Shown: positions 6,776-13,647 of the stretch, in pieces
Layout: each line of letters starts with the position of its first letter
Numbering within the stretch: position 1 is the stretch's first letter
Notes under the pieces: model-generated
The model's database searches: none
Seen by the model: only the letters and a program-made list of their open reading frames with translations
What the model was told of the DNA's origin: nothing
Made by a program: the position numbers and the translations under genes
DNA from: Gemmobacter sp.
GTDB lineage: Bacteria > Pseudomonadota > Alphaproteobacteria > Rhodobacterales > Rhodobacteraceae
Direction: 5' to 3'
Length of the DNA stretch: 17,607 bases
Assembly: GCA_003509785.1 (NCBI GenBank)
Contig: DOMY01000190.1
Span: 947-18,553, forward strand

Positions 6776-7750
6776 ATGAAATTCATGAAAACACTGCTGG
6801 TCACCAGCGCCATTCTGGCAGGGACTGCTGCGGGCGCCTGCGAAATCACGCTGCGATCCGCCGATACCCACCCGGCAGGCTATCCGACGGTCGAGGCCGT
6901 GAAATGGATGGGCGCGCAGGTGAAAGAACGTTCGGGCGGCCGCATCTGCATCGAGGTTTTCGCGGCATCCGAACTGGGCGAGGAAAAGGATGCCATCGAG
7001 CAGACGCAGTTCGGCGTGCTTGACATGGTCCGCGCGTCGTTCGGGCCGTTCAACAATCTGGTGCCGGAAACGCAGGTCGTATCGCTGCCCTATATCTTCC
7101 GGTCGCCCGATCATATGCACAAGGTGATGGATGGTCCGATCGGCGAAGAAATCGCCAAGGGCTTCGCCGCGCATGATCTGGTGGTTCTGGGCTATTACGA
7201 TGGCGGCGCCCGCAGCTTCTATAACAGCCAGAAGCCGATCACGAAAATCGAAGATCTGGCAGGTATGAAATTCCGCGTCATGCAGTCGGATGTGTTCGTC
7301 GACATGATGGCGGCGCTGGGCGCCAATGCCACGCCGATGCCCTATGGCGAGGTCTATTCTTCGATCCAGACTGGCGTGATCGACGGTGCCGAAAACAATC
7401 CACCTTCCTATGATACCTCAGGCCATTTCGAGGTCGCCAAATACTATACGCTGGATGAACACCTCATCATGCCCGAGGTTCTGGCCATGTCGAAAACCAG
7501 CTGGGACAAGCTTTCTGCCGAAGATCAGGCTCTTGTCGCACAGGCCGGAAAGGATTCCGTGCCGGTGATGCGCGAACTCTGGTCGGCCAAGGTGAAGGAA
7601 TCCGAAGAAAAGGTTCTGGCATCCGGCGCAGAGATCATCCGCGACATCGACAAGGGCCCCTTCATTGCCGCGATGGAGCCGGTCTACGCCAAATACGTCA
7701 CCACGCCCGAACTGCAGGATCTCGTTTCCCGCATCAAGGCAACCGAATGA
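6776..7750 (+). CDS. dctP: TRAP transporter substrate-binding protein, DctP family (probably uronate)
   Basis: This 324-residue periplasmic solute-binding protein has a signal peptide (MKFMKTLLVTSAILAG..., cleavage likely after Ala21). The mature protein starts CEITLRSADTHPAGYP. Cys22 and Cys58 (RICIE) could form a disulphide; the sequence before Cys22 does not fit a lipobox. Family features include FGVLDMVR, the conserved Arg167 in GMKFRVMQS that binds the substrate carboxylate, and GVIDGAENNPPSY. The ATG at 6776 follows GGAGGAGA (6763-6770); the in-frame GTG at 6761 is rejected because it overlaps that ribosome site. The context of galacturonate genes suggests D-galacturonate or D-glucuronate as ligand, which is inferred. 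The DctQ and DctM partners follow. Confidence 0.9.
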   Translation: MKFMKTLLVTSAILAGTAAGACEITLRSADTHPAGYPTVEAVKWMGAQVKERSGGRICIEVFAASELGEEKDAIEQTQFGVLDMVRASFGPFNNLVPETQVVSLPYIFRSPDHMHKVMDGPIGEEIAKGFAAHDLVVLGYYDGGARSFYNSQKPITKIEDLAGMKFRVMQSDVFVDMMAALGANATPMPYGEVYSSIQTGVIDGAENNPPSYDTSGHFEVAKYYTLDEHLIMPEVLAMSKTSWDKLSAEDQALVAQAGKDSVPVMRELWSAKVKESEEKVLASGAEIIRDIDKGPFIAAMEPVYAKYVTTPELQDLVSRIKATE

Positions 7751-7756
7751 TCCAGC

Positions 7757-7783
7757 ACCGCGGCGCATATTCTGCGCCGCGGT
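7757..7783 (+). terminator. Strong dctP-dctQ intercistronic hairpin
   Basis: ACCGCGGCGCA and TGCGCCGCGGT are exact 11-bp inverted repeats around the loop TATTC. A weak T-stretch (CACTTTTC) follows. It lies directly after the dctP stop and before dctQ. In binding-protein transporter operons such a hairpin often causes partial termination or protects the upstream mRNA, so that the binding protein is made in excess over the membrane subunits. That role is inferred. Confidence 0.65.
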
Positions 7784-7804
7784 TCACTTTTCGGGGTTTG
7801 CCCA

Positions 7805-8323
7805 ATGCGTGACGTCATGCTTGCGGTGGAGCGGCTGACCAGCCGGCTCGCCACTGCGTCTCTCTACATTGCCGGGGCCGGATTGGTGCTGATGACGGTG
7901 ATCGTCTTCGCCCAGGTTTTCGTGCGCTACATACTCAACACCAGCCTGCACTGGGCCGAGCCTTCGGCGGTGCTCATCATGGGTTGGTTCATCTTCCTGG
8001 GGGCGGCCGTCGGCATCCGCGAGGGATCGCATCTGTCCTTCGATGTGGCGCTGCATTATGCGCCGGGATGGATGAAATCGGTGTTTCATACGATTTCCGA
8101 TATCGCCATCGGGGCCTTTGGCATCGGTATGGTCTGGTATGGCTGGCAGCTTGCCGCCAAGGCCGCCAGCAACACCATCCCCGGCCTGGGCGTTTCACGG
8201 GCGCTGGACTTCGCACCGATCATCGGGGGCGGCGTGATCCTGGTGCTGTTTTCCGCCGAACGCATCCTGCGGCGCATCTGTGGCCTGCAGACCATGCGCT
8301 TTGGCGACCATGTGGAGGAGTAA
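7805..8323 (+). CDS. dctQ: TRAP transporter small membrane subunit, DctQ family
   Basis: This 172-residue inner-membrane protein is the small subunit of the TRAP importer. Four hydrophobic helices are visible: about residues 17-41 (YIAGAGLVLMTVIVFAQVFV), 50-70 (EPSAVLIMGWFIFLGAAVGI), 93-115 (TISDIAIGAFGIGMVWYGW) and 135-155 (APIIGGGVILVLFSAE). The motif RYILNTSLHWAEPSAVLIMGW is typical of DctQ, as is the charged REGSHLSFDV after the second helix. The ATG at 7805 follows a GGGG about 9 bases upstream; an ATG at 7817 is possible. It stops 3 bases before dctM, which indicates coupled expression of the two membrane subunits. Confidence 0.9.
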   Translation: MRDVMLAVERLTSRLATASLYIAGAGLVLMTVIVFAQVFVRYILNTSLHWAEPSAVLIMGWFIFLGAAVGIREGSHLSFDVALHYAPGWMKSVFHTISDIAIGAFGIGMVWYGWQLAAKAASNTIPGLGVSRALDFAPIIGGGVILVLFSAERILRRICGLQTMRFGDHVEE

Positions 8324-8326
8324 GGC

Positions 8327-9607
8327 ATGGAGCTTCTGATCCTGTTCGGCTCTTTCGTGGGGCTTCTGCTGATCGGCACGCCGGTCGCCTTCTGCCTGGG
8401 TATCGCCAGCTTCGCCACGGTTCTTTATCTTGGCCTGCCGCCGGTGGTGGTGTTTCAGCGGCTGAATTCGGGCGTTTCGGTCTATGCGCTGATGGCGATC
8501 CCGTTCTTCATCTATGCGGGCGATCTGATGGTGCGCGGGGATATCGCACGGCGTCTGGTGGCCCTGGCGGGCAGCCTTGTCGGCCATCTGCGCGGCGGTC
8601 TGGGGCAGGTTAACATCCTGACCTCGGTGATGTTCGGCGGTGTGTCCGGCTCCGCCACGGCCGATGCCTCTGCGGTGGGCGGGCTGATGGTGCCGCAAAT
8701 GAAGGCGCGTGGTTATGATGTCGATTACGCGGTGAATGTTACAGTCGTGGGGGCGATCATCGCCCTGATGATCCCGCCGTCGCACAATATGATCATCTAT
8801 TCCATCGCGGCAGGCGGCAAGCTGTCGATTGCCGATCTGTTCACGGCGGGCATCATTCCGGGCCTGCTGCTGGCGCTGCTGCTGATGGTGGCCGCCTGGT
8901 GGGTTGCCAGAAAGCGCGGCTATCCCACAGAACCTTTCCCCGGTCTGGCCATGGTCGGGCGGATGTTCGTCTCGGCGTTGCCCGGGCTGATCCTGATTGC
9001 CATCATCTTTGGCGGCGTGCGGTCGGGGGTCTTCACGGCATCCGAAAGCTCCAACATCGCCGTGGTCTATGCCCTTTTGGTGACCTTGCTGGTTTACAGG
9101 TCACTGACCTACCGCGAGTTCATCGAGGCCACTTTCGGCGCTGTGCGCACCACGGCCATGGTGCTGATGGTGATCGGGTCTGCCGCCTGTTTCGGCTGGC
9201 TGCTGGCCTATCTGCGCGTGCCCACCGCGATGATCGCCTTTCTGCAAGAGGTATCCACAAACCCCTTCGTGATCCTGCTTCTGATCAATATCACGCTGCT
9301 GATCTTGGGCACCTTCATGGATATGTCGCCGCTGATCGTGATCACGACACCGATCTTCCTGCCGGTGGCTCAGGCCTTCGGGGTGGACCCGATCCATTTC
9401 GGCGTCATCATGATCCTGAACTTGGGTATCGGGCTCTGTACCCCGCCTGTCGGCTCTGTTCTGTTCGTCGGCTGTGCCGTGGGCAGGATCGGTATCGGGC
9501 AGGTGATGCGCACGATCTGGCCGTTTTACGGCGCGGCCTTCGCGACGCTGATGCTGGTGACCTATGTGCCTGCCTTGTCGCTCTGGCTGCCTGCCGCATT
9601 CAAGTAA
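8327..9607 (+). CDS. dctM: TRAP transporter large membrane subunit, DctM family
   Basis: This 426-residue polytopic membrane protein is the ion-coupled transport subunit of the TRAP system, with about 12 hydrophobic segments across the whole length. Family hallmarks are AIPFFIYAGDLM, LGQVNILTSVMFGGVSGSATAD, IPPSHNMIIYS, TASESSNIAVVYAL, LGTFMDMSPLIVITTPI and NLGIGLCTPPVGSVLFVGC. The start follows a GAGGAG at the end of dctQ. Its last 46 bases overlap the 3' end of the convergent AraC-family gene. A terminator lies just beyond the stop, closing the kduI-dctM transcription unit. Transport of a hexuronate is inferred from the genes around it. Confidence 0.93.
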   Translation: MELLILFGSFVGLLLIGTPVAFCLGIASFATVLYLGLPPVVVFQRLNSGVSVYALMAIPFFIYAGDLMVRGDIARRLVALAGSLVGHLRGGLGQVNILTSVMFGGVSGSATADASAVGGLMVPQMKARGYDVDYAVNVTVVGAIIALMIPPSHNMIIYSIAAGGKLSIADLFTAGIIPGLLLALLLMVAAWWVARKRGYPTEPFPGLAMVGRMFVSALPGLILIAIIFGGVRSGVFTASESSNIAVVYALLVTLLVYRSLTYREFIEATFGAVRTTAMVLMVIGSAACFGWLLAYLRVPTAMIAFLQEVSTNPFVILLLINITLLILGTFMDMSPLIVITTPIFLPVAQAFGVDPIHFGVIMILNLGIGLCTPPVGSVLFVGCAVGRIGIGQVMRTIWPFYGAAFATLMLVTYVPALSLWLPAAFK

Positions 9608-10536
9608 CCCGGGGCCCCTGCAGGGGCTCCGATCTTTTTCAGCTGCTCCGCCTGTTCGGGTTCATCCAGCCGCATCAGGCCGCCATGGCGGCTTTTCTCC
9701 ACCCGGCGCATGTGGTCGCGCGGGCTGAGGCCAAGGGTGCGCTTGAACATGCGGGAAAAGTAATAGGGATCGGCATAGCCTACCTCGGCCGCAGTGGCCG
9801 AAACGGAAAGGCCGGATTCAAGATGGTGCATCGCCCGCTCCATCCGTTTGAACTCCTGATACTTTCGCGGTGTCCGCCCGACACGCTTCTGGAACTCACG
9901 CAAAAAGTAATCGGCGTTATAGGGGGCATCCTGAACAGCGCGCGCGGCAATCTCGGGCTCGGCAGGATTGGCCGATATGGTGGTTACAGCCTTCATCACT
10001 GCCAGATCCAGTGCATCCGTACCTTCTGCCTGATAGGCAGCGCCACTGCGCCAGCCCAGAAACGCATCCTCGATAAAGGCGATCAGCAGCACCATGAACA
10101 GATGATGCTGCCCCAGCGTCACCGATTCCGGCGGCGCAGACTGGCGATAGTGGCGCACCATGGGTTCCAGCAGCGGCCAGCGCGACAGATGCAGATGTGG
10201 TTGCAGGTTCATCTGCGCCATCAGGTCATGTCGCCCAAAGATATCCAGGGTGAAATGCTGCGCGACACCGCGATAGGTTTCCGGCCCGTCGTTCCACCCC
10301 TGAAACCTCTGCCCGCGGCTGATCAGCATGGCATCGCCCGGCCGCATGACGCGCGGCGCGCCATCAATCAGATAATGCCCGCAGCCTTCGATACAGATCA
10401 CCAGATCTTCGACCGGGTTCGCCTTGTCGATGGCCCATGTGGTCGAATGTTCCATCCGGATCGCGGCGCGGGTCAGGTGCAGCGTCAGGGCAGATGGCGG
10501 AAGCGAAGCCAGAATGCCACCTTCGATTTCATCCAT
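9562..10536 (-). CDS. AraC-family transcriptional regulator
   Basis: This 324-residue regulator has an N-terminal cupin-like effector domain (about 15-110; CIEGCGHYLIDG and VMRPGDAMLISRG) and a C-terminal AraC double helix-turn-helix (about 190-278). The second helix region GLSVSATAAEVGYADPYYFS and FKRTLGLSPRDHMRR matches the AraC/XylS signature. It is divergent from the ABC operon and convergent with dctM, so it probably controls one or both in response to a pectin-derived sugar; no binding site could be defined. The ATG at 10536 follows AAAGGGA. After the HTH there is a further tail of about 45 residues, encoded across the dctM terminator and 46 bases of dctM antisense strand, ending at a TAG at 9564-9562. 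Confidence 0.9.
   Translation of the reverse strand: MDEIEGGILASLPPSALTLHLTRAAIRMEHSTTWAIDKANPVEDLVICIEGCGHYLIDGAPRVMRPGDAMLISRGQRFQGWNDGPETYRGVAQHFTLDIFGRHDLMAQMNLQPHLHLSRWPLLEPMVRHYRQSAPPESVTLGQHHLFMVLLIAFIEDAFLGWRSGAAYQAEGTDALDLAVMKAVTTISANPAEPEIAARAVQDAPYNADYFLREFQKRVGRTPRKYQEFKRMERAMHHLESGLSVSATAAEVGYADPYYFSRMFKRTLGLSPRDHMRRVEKSRHGGLMRLDEPEQAEQLKKIGAPAGAPGYLNAAGSQSDKAGT
9611..9639 (+). terminator. Factor-independent terminator after dctM
   Basis: GGGGCCCC (9611-9618) pairs with GGGGCTCC (9623-9630) over an 8-bp stem containing one G-U pair, with a TGCA tetraloop. GATCTTTTT follows, giving a five-T run. It starts 3 bases after the dctM stop, as expected for the end of the plus-strand operon. 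The same bases are read in antisense as codons near the end of the AraC-family gene. Confidence 0.8.
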
Positions 10537-10749
10537 CTTTTTCCCTTTCTTTGTGAATTCATTCTGTCGCCCGAATCCGGCTAAGTCACAATCAGACAGC
10601 AGACGCGATCCGAATTCTACAGGGAGGAGATCGGAGCGCCAGGAAAACGGGCCAAAAGCCCGCAGCCTCGCGCCGCCGATCGGGGAGCATCACTTGCACA
10701 AAACCACATCTCATAACTTTGCGCGTGTTCCGTGGCGGCGGTGGCCGTC
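10537..10749. promoter_or_regulatory. Divergent region between the AraC-type gene and the ABC operon
   Basis: This gap must hold the promoters of both the regulator gene and the ABC operon. It contains a consensus-like ribosome site, GGGAGGAG (10622-10629), with no ATG, GTG or TTG in the following 12 bases. A small hairpin follows (CGGGC, loop CAAAA, GCCCG at about 10648-10662). No operator repeat shared with the 3731-3757 palindrome is present, and no convincing -35/-10 pair was found. Confidence 0.4.
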
Positions 10750-11631
10750 ATGAAGGGGAACCGTGCCTTGGGGCTGGCCTATCTGGCGCCCTATATCATT
10801 GGCCTTCTGGTCTTTACCGCTGTGCCGTTTCTGGCCTCGTTGTATCTCAGCTTCACGAAATACGACCTGCTCAGCGCTCCGAAATGGATTGGCTTCGATA
10901 ATTTCGAAAAGCTGTTCACCCGTGACCGCACGTTCTGGAAATCGCTGAATGTGACGCTGCTTTACGTCTTCATCACCGTGCCGCTGAAACTGGCCTTCGC
11001 CTTGTTCATCGCAGCGATCCTGAATTACAAACTGCGGTTCATAAAGTTCTTCCGCACGGCCTTCTATGTGCCGTCGATCCTGGGCGGATCCATCGCCATC
11101 GCGGTGCTTTGGCGCTATATGTTCGCGACCGAAGGTCTGGTGAACATGGCATTGGCCACGCTTGGTATCAGCCCGGTGGATTGGTTCGGTGATCCGGGCA
11201 ATGCGCTGTTCACCATCACCCTGTTGCGCTGCTGGCAATTCGGTTCGGCCATGGTGATCTTCCTGGCGGCGCTGCAAAGCATCGACAAATCACTTTACGA
11301 GGCTGCGGCGATCGACGGTGCGGGCAGGATACGCACTTTCGTGTTCATCACCCTGCCACTGCTGACCCCGGTGATCTTCTTCAACCTCATCATGCAGATG
11401 GTCCAGGCATTTCAAGAGTTCAACGGCCCCTACATCATTACCCAGGGTGGCCCGCTGAAATCCACGTATCTGCTGCCCCTGTATATTTATGACGAGGCGT
11501 TCAAGAAATTCCACATGGGCTACGCTTCGGCCATCGCCTGGGTGCTGTTCGTCATCATCATGGCCCTGACGCTGATCGCCTTCTGGTCATCAAAGAAGTG
11601 GGTCTATTACGCGGGCGACAAGCGGAGCTGA
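10750..11631 (+). CDS. ABC sugar transporter permease (MalF/UgpA type), probably oligogalacturonide
   Basis: This inner-membrane permease of about 293 residues has six hydrophobic segments and starts MKGNRALGLAYLAPYIIGLL. The cytoplasmic EAA loop that contacts the ATPase is EAAAIDGAGRIRTFVFITLPLLTP, at about residues 185-208. NGPYIITQGGPLKSTYLLPLYIYDEAFK is typical of carbohydrate uptake class 1 permeases, including TogM. The start is uncertain. An in-frame stop lies at 10714-10716, so only GTG 10732, GTG 10741 or ATG 10750 can serve, and none has a good ribosome site. The ATG is chosen because translation from it gives the usual short N-terminus. It is 3 bases from the next permease. The substrate is inferred from the GH28/GH105 neighbour. 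Confidence 0.87.
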   Translation: MKGNRALGLAYLAPYIIGLLVFTAVPFLASLYLSFTKYDLLSAPKWIGFDNFEKLFTRDRTFWKSLNVTLLYVFITVPLKLAFALFIAAILNYKLRFIKFFRTAFYVPSILGGSIAIAVLWRYMFATEGLVNMALATLGISPVDWFGDPGNALFTITLLRCWQFGSAMVIFLAALQSIDKSLYEAAAIDGAGRIRTFVFITLPLLTPVIFFNLIMQMVQAFQEFNGPYIITQGGPLKSTYLLPLYIYDEAFKKFHMGYASAIAWVLFVIIMALTLIAFWSSKKWVYYAGDKRS

Positions 11632-11634
11632 GCC

Positions 11635-12516
11635 ATGGACATGCAAACCTTCAACGAGGCCCAGGCCGCACGGCGCGCCCGTCTGCAGATGATCTCGACC
11701 ACCGTGCGCTATGTGCTGTTGTTCGCGGTCGGTCTGGTGATGCTTTACCCGCTGATCTGGCTGATCGGGGCCAGCTTCAAGACGAATTCCGAAATCTTTG
11801 CCGGGGCGGGGTTCATCCCTGAAAATCCGACGGTCGATGGCTATGTGAAGGGCTGGGAAACCTCGACCCCCTATACCTTCGGCCGGTTCTTCTGGAATTC
11901 CTTCCTCATCATCCTGCCCAAGGTGATTGGCACGGCGATTTCCTGCACCTTTGCAGCCTATGCCTTTGCGCGGTTTGATTTTCCTTTCAAGAAGATCCTG
12001 TTCACCAGCGTCATTGCCATCCTTCTTCTGCCCAATGTGGTGACGCGCATCCCGCAATATATCCTGTTCCGCGATTTCGGCTGGCTGGATACGTTCCTGC
12101 CGCTTTGGGTGCCTTCGGCGCTGGCGGGGGATGCCTTCTTCGTCTTCATGCTGGTGCAGTTTCTGCGCTCTCTGCCGACAGATATGGAAGAGGCCGCGCG
12201 GGTGGATGGGGCCAACAGCCTGCAGGTGCTGATCTATATCGTGGTTCCCATGCTGGCGCCTGCGCTGATCTCGGTCTGCCTGTTCCAGTTCATGTGGACG
12301 ATGAACGATTTTCTAGGCCCGCTGATCTATCTGTCATCGGTCGACAAATATCCGGTGAGCCTCGCGCTCAAACTATCCATCGACACAACTGAAGCCTTCG
12401 AATGGAACCGCATCCTTGCGATGTCGGTCCTCACCATCGCGCCTGCGCTTGTCATCTTCTTTGCCGCGCAGAGGTATTTCATCGAAGGCATCTCCGCAGG
12501 GGGGGTGAAGGGCTAA
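11635..12516 (+). CDS. ABC sugar transporter permease (MalG/UgpE type), probably oligogalacturonide
   Basis: This is the second permease, 293 residues, with six hydrophobic segments. The first is about 24-48 (TVRYVLLFAVGLVMLYPLIWL), followed by the conserved GASFKTNSEIFA. The EAA loop is EEAARVDGANSLQVLIYIVVPMLAP, with the invariant Gly of the DGA motif present. The ending, with AAQRYFIEGISAGGVKG, is highly typical of MalG-like permeases. The ATG is 3 bases after the first permease, and the stop overlaps the ATPase start (TAATG), so the genes are expressed as a unit. It forms the heterodimeric channel with the product of 10750-11631. TogN is the likely functional equivalent. Confidence 0.9.
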   Translation: MDMQTFNEAQAARRARLQMISTTVRYVLLFAVGLVMLYPLIWLIGASFKTNSEIFAGAGFIPENPTVDGYVKGWETSTPYTFGRFFWNSFLIILPKVIGTAISCTFAAYAFARFDFPFKKILFTSVIAILLLPNVVTRIPQYILFRDFGWLDTFLPLWVPSALAGDAFFVFMLVQFLRSLPTDMEEAARVDGANSLQVLIYIVVPMLAPALISVCLFQFMWTMNDFLGPLIYLSSVDKYPVSLALKLSIDTTEAFEWNRILAMSVLTIAPALVIFFAAQRYFIEGISAGGVKG

Positions 12517-13625
12517 TGGCACGCGTTCAACTGAAAAACCTGGAAAAGGTCTATGGCGGCGGGGTGAAGGCCGTGCATGGCATCAACCTTGATATCGACG
12601 ATGGCGAGTTCATGGTGTTTGTCGGCCCCTCGGGCTGCGCCAAATCCACCACGCTGCGCATGGTCGCCGGACTGGAAGAGATCACGGGCGGCGAGGTGGT
12701 GATCGGCGATACCCGCGTGAACGATCTGCCGCCGGGCAAAAGGTCCATCGCCATGGTGTTCCAGAATTATGCGCTTTACCCGCATATGAAGGTGCGCGGC
12801 AATCTGGCTTTCGGCCTGAAGATCGCCGGAAAATCGAAACCCGAGATCGCGGCGGCGATCAATGATGTCGCCCGCATCCTTGAAATCGAACCCTTGCTGG
12901 ATCGGTTGCCGAAACAGCTTTCGGGTGGGCAGGCGCAGCGCGTGGCACTGGGCCGGGCGCTGATCAAGAAGCCGGGGGTGTTCCTGTTCGACGAACCTTT
13001 GTCGAACCTCGATGCCAAGCTGCGCGCCTCGATGCGGGTGCGCATCACCGATCTGCATCGCCGCCTGAAGGCCGAGGGCCTGTCGTCGACCGTGATCTAT
13101 GTCACCCATGACCAGACAGAGGCGATGACCATGGGGGATCGCATCTGCGTGATGCAGGCCGGGCGCATCATGCAGGTGGCAACACCCAAGGTGCTGTATA
13201 ACCACCCTGCCAACCTGTTCGTCGCGGGCTTCATCGGCAGTCCTGAAATGAACCTGATCGAAGGCCATCTGACAGGCGACAGCTTCGTGTTGGGATCGCA
13301 GCGGCTGGCCCTCGGCGCCGATATGCTGGGCAGGCTGTCTGCACGTCCGGCCGATGCGGTGCTGGGCGTTCGTCCGCAGCATCTTGCGCTGGCACCCGAT
13401 GGTTTGCAGGCGCGGCTGACCCATGCCGAATTCATGGGCCACGAGGTCTATCTTCATGCCGATCTTGAAGGCCGGAAGATCATCGCCGTGGTTGGCACCG
13501 CCGAATACGAAACGCTTGGCCGGGCAGGGGTGATACATCTGCGCCCCACCCCGGAACACCTGCATGTCTTTGATAAATCCGATGGCCGCAATGTTTCGCT
13601 GCGGGAGGGCAGCTGCGCGGCCTGA
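12516..13625 (+). CDS. ABC transporter ATP-binding protein, MalK/UgpC type
   Basis: This 369-residue ATPase powers the ABC importer. Walker A (residues 37-45) reads GPSGCAKST, with Ala42 where GxxGxGK(S/T) has Gly; Lys43 is intact. The Q-loop Gln83 is in VFQNYALYPHM, the signature LSGGQ is at 135-139, Walker B ends Asp159-Glu160 (FLFDEPLSNLDAKLR), and the switch His198 is in VTHDQTEAM. The C-terminal part (about 240-360) is the MalK-type regulatory TOBE/OB domain, with VLGVRPQHLAL. The ATG overlaps the stop of the second permease (TAATG). The earlier frame opening at 12402 lies inside that permease and is rejected. One such ATPase dimer would serve both permeases. Confidence 0.92.
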   Translation: MARVQLKNLEKVYGGGVKAVHGINLDIDDGEFMVFVGPSGCAKSTTLRMVAGLEEITGGEVVIGDTRVNDLPPGKRSIAMVFQNYALYPHMKVRGNLAFGLKIAGKSKPEIAAAINDVARILEIEPLLDRLPKQLSGGQAQRVALGRALIKKPGVFLFDEPLSNLDAKLRASMRVRITDLHRRLKAEGLSSTVIYVTHDQTEAMTMGDRICVMQAGRIMQVATPKVLYNHPANLFVAGFIGSPEMNLIEGHLTGDSFVLGSQRLALGADMLGRLSARPADAVLGVRPQHLALAPDGLQARLTHAEFMGHEVYLHADLEGRKIIAVVGTAEYETLGRAGVIHLRPTPEHLHVFDKSDGRNVSLREGSCAA

Positions 13626-13647
13626 TCCATCCAGAGGAGGAAATTCC

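Noticed and set aside
8899..10584. Open frame of 561 codons on the plus strand
   Set aside because: It runs out of frame through dctM and then antisense through the AraC-family gene. Both of those have clear family motifs, and this product has none.
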